The translations under genes were made by a program, and so were the position numbers. The notes beneath the pieces were generated by a model. That model had not been told where the DNA came from. It did no database searches and worked only from the letters and a program-made list of their open reading frames with translations. Positions 1 through 5,807 of a stretch of DNA of 8,927 nt are shown one piece after another (the first letter of the stretch is position 1; every line of letters begins with the position of its first letter). Source of the DNA: Clostridiales bacterium UBA1248 (GTDB taxonomy: Bacteria; Bacillota; Clostridia; Oscillospirales; CAG-272); NCBI GenBank assembly GCA_002308615.1, contig DBWC01000113.1:33802-42728 (forward strand), written 5' to 3'.

Positions 1-27
1 TTCTTAAATGCTTTGTCTGCAAATTGC

Positions 28-48
28 GGACGGGTTTATCGCCCGTCC
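28..48 (-). terminator. probable terminator hairpin after the mutase gene
   Basis: A 7-bp perfect inverted repeat (GGACGGG / CCCGTCC) encloses a 7-nt loop, and on the minus strand it begins 5 nt after the mutase stop codon. The position fits a Rho-independent terminator. The sequence that follows on that strand is GCAATTTGC, so the T tract is poor and termination may be leaky. Stem and position are seen directly; function is inferred. Confidence 0.55.
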
Positions 49-53
49 TGATT

Positions 54-1769
54 TTATTGCGCAGTTATTTTGCCGTGTATCTTTCTGAATTTCTCCAGTT
101 TCTTATCCGCTTCCTCCGCGGTCTTCTCGGATACCATATAATAAAACTTTATCTTCGGCTCCGTGCCGGAGGGGCGTATTACGACGACGTCGTCGCCGAG
201 CTTGTAATAAAGCGTGTTCGTAGTGCCGCCGTCAAGCTTTGTTTCCGTACCTTTTTCAAGATCGTATAAAACGGGGACTTTGTAGTCTATATACGACGTT
301 ATCTTAACGCCCTCGAATTCCTTAGGCGGATCCTCGCGGAGCCTCTGCATAAGCGCCGCCATTTTGTCTAAGCCGTCAAGTCCTTCCATGTACACGCTGT
401 CGGTAGCCTCGCGGTAGAATCCGTATTTTTCATATATATCCTGCATCGCGTCGTAAAGCGTCTTGCCTTGGAGCGAATAGTATGCCGCCGCCTCGCATAT
501 CAGCATCGACGCCACGAGCGCGTCCTTATCGCGCGCGTACGTTCCGCGCAGATATCCGCAGGACTCCTCAAATCCGAGAAGGAAATGCGTATCGGTCTTA
601 TCGTCTTCCTTTTCGTTCATTTTCTCGCCGATGTATTTGAAGCCGGTGAACACGTCGTAACAGTCACATCCGTTTTCACGCGCTATCTTCGCGGCAAGCT
701 CCGTCGAAACGAAGCTCTTTATTATATACGGATGCTTCGGATATTTACCCGTGCGAATGAGAGCGTTTATGATATACTCTGTCAGAAGCGCGCCCTGCTG
801 GTTTCCGGTAAGCGTTACGAACTGTCCGTCCCCGTTCCTTACGGCTATGCCCATTCTGTCGGCGTCCGGGTCGGTCGCTATGATAAGATCGGAGCCTATC
901 TCGTCGGCTATCTTTATGCCCGGTTCGAATACCTGCTTGAATTCGGGGTTGGGGTAGGGAGTAGTCGGGAATTCTCCGTCCGGCTCAGCCTGCTCCGGAA
1001 CGATGCGCAGATTCTTTATGCCGATACGCGAGAGTATCTCCGGCACCATTTTATACCCGGCGCCGTTTAAAGGCGAATAAACTATGCCGAGCTCCGACGC
1101 GTGCGCTATCGAATTCTTGTCAACGAGCTGAGCGATGACCGCGTCCATATACGGTTCGTCTGCGTCTTTATTTATATATTTTAATATTCCTCTATTATGC
1201 ACTTCGTCAAGCGGCGTTTTTTTGATGCCGTCAATTATATCGACGCGGCTCATGTATTCCGACACTTTGTCCGCGAGCGCCGGCGAAAGCTGCGCGCCGT
1301 CCTCCCAGTAGGCTTTGTAACCGTTATACTGTTTCGGATTGTGAGACGCTGTAATGTTTATACCCGCGACGCATTTCAGATATCGCACGGCGAACGAGAG
1401 TACCGGCGTCGGACGCAGAGAATCGAACAGATACGTCTTTATACCGTTGCCGCAGAGCACCTCCGCCGCGGTCTTTGCGTAAAGCTCGGAGTTATGTCTG
1501 CTGTCGTACGCTATGACGACGCCGTCGTTACCTCTGCCCTCCGCGTTAATCAGAGCGGACAGACCCTGCGTCGCGTGCGCAACGGTGTAAACGTTCATAG
1601 CGTTGGTGCCAGCCGCCATTATGCCGCGCAGACCGGCCGTGCCGAAGGATAAATAGCCGTGGAAATACAGCTTCTTTTTTTCCTCGTCGTACTCTTTCAA
1701 TTCCTTTTTGCATTCGTCGCTTATTTTATCCGATGAAAGCCATCTGTTATATTCATTCAAATAATCCAT
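54..1769 (-). CDS. pgcA: phospho-sugar mutase (phosphoglucomutase / phosphomannomutase, PgcA type)
   Basis: This is a cytoplasmic alpha-D-phosphohexomutase that interconverts hexose-1-phosphate and hexose-6-phosphate, feeding UDP-glucose and envelope or storage glycan synthesis. The 571-residue product carries the four family hallmarks in order. These are the catalytic phosphoserine loop TASHNPKQYNGYK (Ser about 142), the Mg-binding loop DPDADR (about 300-305), the sugar-binding loop GFEESCGYL (about 400-407) and the phosphate-binding loop RPSGTEPK (about 532-539). The N-terminal FGTAGLRG is typical of the Firmicutes PgcA branch. The start at 1769 is preferred over an in-frame ATG at 1799: AAGGAG lies 6 nt upstream of 1769, and 1799 sits directly against the predicted -10 box, upstream of the expected transcript start. 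It is monocistronic in view and divergent from the ribosomal genes. Glucose versus mannose preference cannot be read from sequence. Confidence 0.95.
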   Translation of the reverse strand: MDYLNEYNRWLSSDKISDECKKELKEYDEEKKKLYFHGYLSFGTAGLRGIMAAGTNAMNVYTVAHATQGLSALINAEGRGNDGVVIAYDSRHNSELYAKTAAEVLCGNGIKTYLFDSLRPTPVLSFAVRYLKCVAGINITASHNPKQYNGYKAYWEDGAQLSPALADKVSEYMSRVDIIDGIKKTPLDEVHNRGILKYINKDADEPYMDAVIAQLVDKNSIAHASELGIVYSPLNGAGYKMVPEILSRIGIKNLRIVPEQAEPDGEFPTTPYPNPEFKQVFEPGIKIADEIGSDLIIATDPDADRMGIAVRNGDGQFVTLTGNQQGALLTEYIINALIRTGKYPKHPYIIKSFVSTELAAKIARENGCDCYDVFTGFKYIGEKMNEKEDDKTDTHFLLGFEESCGYLRGTYARDKDALVASMLICEAAAYYSLQGKTLYDAMQDIYEKYGFYREATDSVYMEGLDGLDKMAALMQRLREDPPKEFEGVKITSYIDYKVPVLYDLEKGTETKLDGGTTNTLYYKLGDDVVVIRPSGTEPKIKFYYMVSEKTAEEADKKLEKFRKIHGKITAQ

Positions 1770-1775
1770 TTCCGT

Positions 1776-1781
1776 CTCCTT
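1776..1781 (-). promoter_or_regulatory. ribosome binding site that fixes the mutase start
   Basis: AAGGAG on the minus strand, 6 nt before the ATG at 1769. It excludes the longer reading from the ATG at 1799, which has no comparable site. Confidence 0.8.
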
Positions 1782-1799
1782 GCCCTGAAAGTTTTCCAT

Positions 1800-1828
1800 A
1801 TTCTACCACAATAAAGCCCTTATGTCAA
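1800..1828 (-). promoter_or_regulatory. promoter of the mutase gene
   Basis: On the minus strand a perfect -35 box TTGACA (1828-1823) is followed by a 17-bp spacer and TAGAAT (1805-1800), five of six matches to the -10 consensus. Transcription would start near 1793, giving a leader of about 24 nt before the ATG at 1769. This is a standard sigma-A type promoter. The match is seen directly; activity is inferred. Confidence 0.8.
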
Positions 1829-1878
1829 GTGTAATGATACCGCCTCCAAAGTGAATTTTTAAGCAAAATCGCGGTCAG

Positions 1879-1907
1879 ATTTACAAAATTGTACAGAATT
1901 TACAAAA
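1879..1907. repeat. direct repeat ATTTACAAAA in the divergent promoter region
   Basis: ATTTACAAAA occurs at 1879-1888 and again at 1898-1907, a 19-bp period, with the palindrome TGTACA (1890-1895) between the copies. The repeat lies between the two divergent promoters and upstream of the predicted UP-element region of the rpsJ promoter. It could be a paired operator or simply A/T-rich promoter DNA; no regulator family is recognisable from it. Confidence 0.35.
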
Positions 1908-1935
1908 AGTTCACATAAAAATTTTTGTTTAGCTA

Positions 1936-1964
1936 TTGCCAAAATTTAATTATTATGATATACT
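1936..1964 (+). promoter_or_regulatory. promoter of the S10 ribosomal operon
   Basis: The -35 box TTGCCA (1936-1941), a 17-bp spacer and the -10 box TATACT (1959-1964) each match the sigma-A consensus at five of six positions. A TG one base before the -10 makes it an extended -10 promoter. The A/T-rich block just upstream, including AAAAATTTTT at 1917-1926, occupies the place of an UP element, as is usual for strong ribosomal promoters. Transcription should start around 1969-1971, leaving a leader of about 310 nt before rpsJ. No other convincing promoter was found up to rplE. Confidence 0.85.
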
Positions 1965-2160
1965 TGCAAGGCTTGATGTGCGATGAAGCGGGAGGTTGCC
2001 GTTAATTCAAACGGGTTTTTCCGCAGAGTATGTCCGATTTTAAACCGGGCGCAAGGATTTTTGGTAAACAAATGACAGGTCAATAATGGATATTCCCCGG
2101 ACATTTCATAATCCGGCGGCAATCCGCGAAAAAGGCTTATGTTATTATCACCCGGAGCTT

Positions 2161-2235
2161 GTTTTGCAAAGACAGAACGGTTTCCGGTTTTCATAAGGGC
2201 AGAGGTGGAAACACCCGATGCCGTGTTTGCAAAAT
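2161..2235 (+). promoter_or_regulatory. closed stem-loop domain in the rpsJ leader
   Basis: TTTTGCAAA (2162-2170) pairs with TTTGCAAAA (2226-2234) over 9 bp, extendable by a G-T pair. Inside lies GGC (2198-2200) with GCC (2220-2222), plus an A-T pair. That encloses an internal loop with GA on the 5' side and CGA on the 3' side, capped by GGTG-GAAA-CACC (2204-2215), a GNRA tetraloop hairpin. The nesting suggests a folded RNA domain. Folding has not been computed. Confidence 0.4.
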
Positions 2236-2246
2236 TCCAAGACAGC

Positions 2247-2272
2247 CCTTTTAAATCACAAAATTTAAAAGG
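2247..2272 (+). promoter_or_regulatory. hairpin masking the rpsJ Shine-Dalgarno
   Basis: CCTTTTAAAT (2247-2256) and ATTTAAAAGG (2263-2272) form a perfect 10-bp stem with the 6-nt loop CACAAA. The rpsJ ribosome binding site AAGGAGG is 2269-2275, so its first four bases are paired in this stem. Such overlap is the usual layout of a translational on/off control. The stem is mostly A-U, so it could be only marginally stable. Confidence 0.6.
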
Positions 2273-2283
2273 AGGAAAACAAA

Positions 2284-2610
2284 GTGGCAAAAAAGGAGAT
2301 CATCAGAGTCAAGATCAGAAGCTATGATCACACGCTGGCGGACGCTGCCGCGGAAAAGATCGCGGAAGCCGCAAAGCGCGCGGGCGGAAGAATATCCGGT
2401 CCCATACCGCTCCCCACGGAACGTGAGATCGTAACGATACTCCGCGCGGTCCATAAGTATAAGGACAGCCGTGAGCAGTTCGAGACCAGGACTCACAAGA
2501 GACTGATCGACATCCTTAACCCCTCGGACAAGGTTTTATCCGCGTTAACGAACATGGACCTTCCCGCCGGCGTTGAGGTCAAGATCGACGCAAGCTCTTC
2601 GCTGAAGTAA
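2284..2610 (+). CDS. rpsJ: 30S ribosomal protein S10 (NusE)
   Basis: S10 sits in the 30S head and also acts as NusE, joining NusB in transcription antitermination of rRNA operons. The 108-residue product begins MAKKEIIRVKIRSYDH and contains GPIPLPTE and the THKRLIDI segment typical of the family. The usual length is 102-105, so this one has a slightly long C-terminal end (SSSLK). It starts with GTG at 2284, 8 nt after AAGGAGG (2269-2275); the in-frame codons upstream lack a ribosome site. It is the first gene of the operon, behind a long leader, and is separated from rplC by about 119 nt, so it is the least tightly coupled member. Confidence 0.97.
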   Translation: MAKKEIIRVKIRSYDHTLADAAAEKIAEAAKRAGGRISGPIPLPTEREIVTILRAVHKYKDSREQFETRTHKRLIDILNPSDKVLSALTNMDLPAGVEVKIDASSSLK

Positions 2611-2616
2611 TTCGGC

Positions 2617-2645
2617 ACACAAAACAAGGTAATAGTTTGCTGTGT
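2617..2645 (+). other. stem-loop just after rpsJ
   Basis: ACACA (2617-2621) pairs with TGTGT (2641-2645), continued by AAAC (2622-2625) with GTTT (2635-2638) across a 2-nt bulge, leaving a 9-nt loop. It starts 6 nt after the rpsJ stop. No T tract follows, only A/T-rich sequence with the palindrome TAATAT-AA-ATATTA (2645-2658), so it is not a standard terminator. It could protect the rpsJ 3' end or mark a processing point. Confidence 0.35.
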
Positions 2646-2677
2646 AATATAAATATTATTCCTATATATTGCACGCA

Positions 2678-2707
2678 GACCGTTCGGTCATGTCGGAGAG
2701 ATCCGAC
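2678..2707 (+). promoter_or_regulatory. tandem hairpins ahead of rplC
   Basis: GACC-GTTC-GGTC (2678-2689) is followed by GTCGGA-GAGA-TCCGAC (2692-2707), a perfect 6-bp stem with a GNRA-type GAGA loop. They end 12 nt before the rplC ribosome binding site. GGTC of the first hairpin could instead pair with GACC at 2705-2708, opening both, so two folds compete. The stems are seen directly; a control role is inferred. Confidence 0.45.
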
Positions 2708-2729
2708 CAATAATTGAATGGAGGAAAAA

Positions 2730-3359
2730 ATGAAAAAAGGAATCATCGGAAAGAAGATCGGCATGACGCAGATCTTCGCAGACGCGGGAAAGGTAATTCC
2801 CGTAACGGTCATCGAGGCAGGCCCCTGCGTGGTCGCTCAGAAGAAGACCGTGGAAAACGACGGCTATGACGCCGTTCAGCTCGGTTACGGCTACGTATCC
2901 GACAAGCATCTCACAAAACCCTTGAAGGGTCACTTCAAGAAAACGGATTCCGCTCCCAAAAAGCACTTAAAGGAATTCAGACTTGAAGACTGCAGCAGCT
3001 ATAACGCAGGCGACATCGTTACCGCGGACGTCTTCGCGGCGGGCGAGAAAGTCGATATCACCGGCATCACAAAGGGCCGCGGATATTCCGGCGTTATCAA
3101 GAGATGGGGCTGCCACAGATTAAGAATGACTCACGGTGTCGGACCCGTACACCGTCAGCCCGGTTCAATGGGCGCCAACTCCGATCCGTCCCGCATCTTC
3201 AAGAACAAGAAGATGGCAGGTCAGTACGGTGCGGAGCAGGTAACCGTCCTCAATCTTGAGGTCGTTAAGGTAGACGCCGAAAAGAATCTCATAGCCGTTA
3301 AGGGCGCCGTTCCCGGCGCAAAGGGCGGCATCGTGTTCATACGCAACACGGTCAAATAA
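2730..3359 (+). CDS. rplC: 50S ribosomal protein L3
   Basis: L3 is an early-assembly 23S rRNA binding protein that reaches toward the peptidyl transferase centre. The 209-residue product opens MKKGIIGKKIGMTQIF. It has the TKGRGYSGVIKRWG stretch (about 114-127, including the conserved Trp), the basic loop HRQPGSMGA and the KMAGQYG motif near 161-167, all family hallmarks. Start choice: an in-frame ATG at 2718 exists, but the ribosome site GGAGG (2720-2724) overlaps that codon and is correctly spaced for 2730, so 2730 is used. Length is normal. The long gap before it, with two hairpins, makes separate translational control from rpsJ possible; rplD follows after 20 nt. Confidence 0.96.
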   Translation: MKKGIIGKKIGMTQIFADAGKVIPVTVIEAGPCVVAQKKTVENDGYDAVQLGYGYVSDKHLTKPLKGHFKKTDSAPKKHLKEFRLEDCSSYNAGDIVTADVFAAGEKVDITGITKGRGYSGVIKRWGCHRLRMTHGVGPVHRQPGSMGANSDPSRIFKNKKMAGQYGAEQVTVLNLEVVKVDAEKNLIAVKGAVPGAKGGIVFIRNTVK

Positions 3360-3379
3360 TCGGGAAGGAGGATATAATA

Positions 3380-4003
3380 ATGGCTAATTTCAAAGTAGTT
3401 ACCATGACAGGCGAAGCTAAAGGCGAAATCGAACTTGCGGATTCCGTATTCGCGATAGAGCCCAACGCGGCGGTCATGCACGCGGCAGTCCGCGCATACC
3501 TGCTCAATCAGAGACAGGGCACACAGTCCACCCTTACCCGTACAGAGGTTTCCGGAGGCGGCAAAAAGCCCTGGAGACAAAAAGGCACAGGCAGAGCCAG
3601 ACAGGGCTCGACCCGTTCACCCCAGTGGACGCACGGCGGCGTAGCTCTCGGTCCGAAGCCGAGAAAGTACCGCACAGACCTTAACAAGAAGGTCAGAAGA
3701 CTTGCTCTTTGCTCGGCACTGTCCGCAAAGGCACAGAGCGAGGATCTTGTGATAGTAGACGCTATCACGACCGATGCATACAAAACCAAGACGATGGCGA
3801 ATATGTTGAGCGCGGTCGGCGCCGGCAAGAAGGCTCTCGTGGTGCTCGACACCGTTGACGAGAAAGTCATAAAGAGCTTTGCCAACATTCCCGGAGTCAA
3901 GACGGCTCAGATCAATACTATAAACGTATATGACGTGATCAACGCCGATACGTTCGTAGCAACCAAAGAAGCCGCTGTCAAGATATCGGAGGTGTACGCA
4001 TGA
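3380..4003 (+). CDS. rplD: 50S ribosomal protein L4
   Basis: L4 binds 23S rRNA and its long loop lines the exit tunnel; in E. coli it also represses its own operon. The 207-residue product shows the tunnel loop at about residues 45-97 with the conserved GGGKKPWRQKGTGRARQGS and SPQWTHGGVALGPKPR stretches, followed by the globular C-terminal domain. Length matches the family. AAGGAGG (3365-3371) lies 8 nt before the ATG. The stop codon overlaps the rplW start (ATGA), a sign of translational coupling. Loop substitutions in L4 are known to affect macrolide response; none was identified by inspection. If this operon is autoregulated, L4 is the first candidate on precedent from gamma-proteobacteria only. 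Confidence 0.97.
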   Translation: MANFKVVTMTGEAKGEIELADSVFAIEPNAAVMHAAVRAYLLNQRQGTQSTLTRTEVSGGGKKPWRQKGTGRARQGSTRSPQWTHGGVALGPKPRKYRTDLNKKVRRLALCSALSAKAQSEDLVIVDAITTDAYKTKTMANMLSAVGAGKKALVVLDTVDEKVIKSFANIPGVKTAQINTINVYDVINADTFVATKEAAVKISEVYA

Positions 4004-4293
4004 AAACAGTATATGATGTTTTGGTAAGACCGATAGTGACCGAGGCAACGATGACCGATATAGCTGAAAAGAAATACAGCTTTGAGGTACTTCCGGATGC
4101 AACCAAGCCGGAGATCGCAGCCGCCGTTGAAAAAGTTTTCGGCGTCAAGGTCGCAAAGGTAAACGTACAGAACGTTAAGAGAAAACCCAAGAGACTCGGT
4201 GTCCACAGCGGTTACACCAAGAGCTGGAAAAAGGCTGTAGTCACACTTAAGGCCGATTCCAAGTCCATCGAGTTCTTCGACGGTATCATGTAA
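4000..4293 (+). CDS. rplW: 50S ribosomal protein L23
   Basis: L23 lies at the exit of the peptide tunnel and is the docking site for trigger factor and the signal recognition particle. The 97-residue product has the family pattern VLVRPIVTEATM near the start, KYSFEV (about 25-30), FGVKVAKVNVQNVKRKPKR (about 47-65) and WKKAVVTL near the end. The common TEKS box reads TEAT here, a mild departure. It overlaps rplD by 4 nt, and its ribosome site GGAGGT (3988-3993) lies inside the rplD coding end. Length is normal. Confidence 0.96.
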   Translation: MKTVYDVLVRPIVTEATMTDIAEKKYSFEVLPDATKPEIAAAVEKVFGVKVAKVNVQNVKRKPKRLGVHSGYTKSWKKAVVTLKADSKSIEFFDGIM

Positions 4294-4306
4294 GGAGGGG
4301 TAGAAG

Positions 4307-5137
4307 ATGTCTGTTAAGAAATATAAGCCCACAACTCCGGGCAGAAGACATATGACTTCTCCGTCTTTCGAGGAGATCACAAAGAAGTCCCCGGAGAGAA
4401 GCTTGATCTTCACAAAGAAGAAACACGCCGGCAGAAACAGCTACGGCAAGATCACCGTTCGTCACAAAGGCGGCGGCAACAAGCAGAAATACAGGATCAT
4501 AGATTTCAAGCGCAAGGACGAGCGCGCTGCGACCGTCACCGCTATAGAATACGATCCCAACCGTACCGCTTATATCGCTCTCATCCAGTATGAAGACGGC
4601 AAGAAAGCTTATATCATAGCTCCGCTCGGCTTAAAGGTCGGCGACGTGATATACTCCTCTGCCGAGGCCGATATAAAACCGGGCAACGTGCTTCCGATAG
4701 CCAACATACCCGTAGGTACTTTCATAAACAATATCGAGCTTTACGCGGGCAAAGGCGCTCAGCTCGTAAGATCAGCCGGTACAGCCGCTCAGCTCATGGC
4801 TAAAGAGAACGGCGTGGCTCAGATCAGACTCCCCAGCGGCGAGGTCCGTATAGTCGGTCTCAACTGCAAGGCTATGATCGGTCAGGTAGGCAATCTTGAG
4901 CATGAGAACATCAAGCTCGGCAAAGCCGGTAAGACACGTCACAAGGGCGTGCGTCCGACAGTTCGCGGTTCCGTTATGAACCCGTGCGATCACCCGCACG
5001 GCGGCGGTGAGGGCAAATCACCGATCGGCCGTCCTTCTCCCGTAACACCGTGGGGCAAACCCGCTCTCGGTTATAAGACGAGAAACAAGAAGGCAAGGAC
5101 CGAACGCCTCATCGTAAAACACAGGAACAGTAAGTAA
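4307..5137 (+). CDS. rplB: 50S ribosomal protein L2
   Basis: L2 is one of the most conserved large-subunit proteins. It is needed for subunit joining and supports peptidyl transferase function. The 276-residue product has an N-terminal OB-like half with VRHKGGGNKQKYRIIDFKR (about 51-69), a central SH3-like half, and the signature MNPCDHPHGGGEG (224-236) containing the histidine that corresponds to E. coli His229, followed by VTPWGKPALGYKTR. Length is typical (273-277). The ribosome site AGGAGGGG (4293-4300, overlapping the rplW stop) lies 6 nt before the ATG. It is directly followed by rpsS after 17 nt, the canonical order. Confidence 0.98.
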   Translation: MSVKKYKPTTPGRRHMTSPSFEEITKKSPERSLIFTKKKHAGRNSYGKITVRHKGGGNKQKYRIIDFKRKDERAATVTAIEYDPNRTAYIALIQYEDGKKAYIIAPLGLKVGDVIYSSAEADIKPGNVLPIANIPVGTFINNIELYAGKGAQLVRSAGTAAQLMAKENGVAQIRLPSGEVRIVGLNCKAMIGQVGNLEHENIKLGKAGKTRHKGVRPTVRGSVMNPCDHPHGGGEGKSPIGRPSPVTPWGKPALGYKTRNKKARTERLIVKHRNSK

Positions 5138-5154
5138 GAAGGAGGGAAACAAAA

Positions 5155-5430
5155 ATGTCAAGAAGTCTGAAAAAAGGACCGTTTGTTGATGAAAAGCTCT
5201 TCAACCGCATAGTAGCGATGAATGAGTCGGGCAACAAGCAGATCATAAAGACCTGGTCCAGAGCGTCAACGATATATCCCGAATTCGTAGGTCACACGAT
5301 AGCCGTTCACAACGGTAAGTCGCACGTCTCCGTGTTCATAACCGAAGATATGGTCGGACATAAGCTCGGTGAGTTTGCACCCACACGTACCTTCAAAGGT
5401 CACGCGGGCACCAAGGACAAAGCGAAATAA
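5155..5430 (+). CDS. rpsS: 30S ribosomal protein S19
   Basis: S19 sits in the 30S head, partners S13 and contacts the B1 bridges. The 91-residue product begins MSRSLKKGPFVDEKL and contains the signature TEDMVGHKLGEFAPTRTF (about 63-80) followed by KGHAG. Length equals the family norm. The ribosome site AAGGAGG (5139-5145) lies just upstream of the ATG. It lies between rplB and rplV as in nearly all bacteria. Nothing unusual is visible. Confidence 0.97.
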   Translation: MSRSLKKGPFVDEKLFNRIVAMNESGNKQIIKTWSRASTIYPEFVGHTIAVHNGKSHVSVFITEDMVGHKLGEFAPTRTFKGHAGTKDKAK

Positions 5431-5448
5431 TAGGGAGGAATACTTCAA

Positions 5449-5784
5449 ATGGAAGCAAGAGCATATTTAAAATACGCCAGGATATCCCCCCGCAAGGTCT
5501 GCATCGTCCTTGACCTCATCAGAGGCAAAAAAGTTGATTATGCAATGGGTATCCTGAAAAATACACGCAAAGCCGCAAGCGAGTATCTTATAAAGCTGCT
5601 CAAGAGCGCGGAAGCCAATGCTGAACACAACTACAACATGGATCCCGAGAAGCTCTACGTTGCGGAATGCTTCGTATGCCCCGGTCCTACGCTCAAGAGA
5701 ATACAGCCGAGAGCAAAGGGCAGCGCGGACAGAATCCTTAAGAGAACGAGCCACGTCACCATCGTTCTTAAGGAAAAAGAATAA
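5449..5784 (+). CDS. rplV: 50S ribosomal protein L22
   Basis: L22 binds several 23S domains, and its beta-hairpin forms part of the exit-tunnel constriction together with L4. The 111-residue product begins MEARAYLKYARISPRK and carries the hairpin GPTLKRIQPRAKGSADRI (about 79-96) and the closing RTSHVTIVL. Length is normal. The ribosome site GGGAGG (5433-5438) is 10 nt from the ATG. The region upstream of the hairpin contains two cysteines (ECFVCPGP), which is common in Firmicutes L22. The next gene, rpsC, starts 23 nt later. Confidence 0.97.
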   Translation: MEARAYLKYARISPRKVCIVLDLIRGKKVDYAMGILKNTRKAASEYLIKLLKSAEANAEHNYNMDPEKLYVAECFVCPGPTLKRIQPRAKGSADRILKRTSHVTIVLKEKE

Positions 5785-5807
5785 TCGGAGAGGAGTTAAA
5801 ACGAATT

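Larger units (their letters stand above)
1970..2283 (+). promoter_or_regulatory. long structured 5' leader of the S10 operon
   Basis: About 310 nt of transcript precede rpsJ, and no convincing gene lies in it. Helices found by eye are: 1988-1991 with 2021-2024, enclosing a second stem 1999-2003 with 2010-2014; 2030-2036 with 2098-2104 (7 bp); GCGG-CAAT-CCGC at 2116-2127; 2162-2170 with 2226-2234 (9 bp), enclosing a GAAA-loop hairpin at 2204-2215; and a 10-bp stem 2247-2272 that covers part of the rpsJ ribosome binding site. Ribosomal operon leaders are classic sites of autoregulation; in gamma-proteobacteria L4 acts on the S10 leader. I do not recognise this leader as that element. No strong intrinsic terminator is present. 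Helices are seen in sequence; regulation is inferred. Confidence 0.55.

Noticed and set aside
468..1652. Plus-strand open frames inside the mutase gene
   Set aside because: They are antisense shadows of a well-supported coding sequence with all four catalytic motifs.
2061..2089. Second plus-strand promoter in the leader (TTGGTA with TAATGG)
   Set aside because: Both boxes are poor, much weaker than the one at 1936-1964.
2196..2223. Kink-turn in the leader domain
   Set aside because: The GA/GA pattern at the internal loop is suggestive, but the required 3-nt bulge next to the tandem G-A pairs is absent.
1946..2290. Minus-strand open frame of 114 codons across the rpsJ leader
   Set aside because: It covers the rpsJ promoter -10 and leader, has no recognisable protein pattern, and is better explained by the plus-strand leader.
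2139..2327. Open frame of 62 codons running from the leader into rpsJ in another frame
   Set aside because: No proper ribosome site, no recognisable product, and it overlaps rpsJ out of frame.
2642..2670. Internal promoter in the rpsJ-rplC gap (TATTAT 2654, TATATT 2665)
   Set aside because: Both resemble -10 boxes but no acceptable -35 box lies 15-19 bp upstream; the region is simply A/T-rich.
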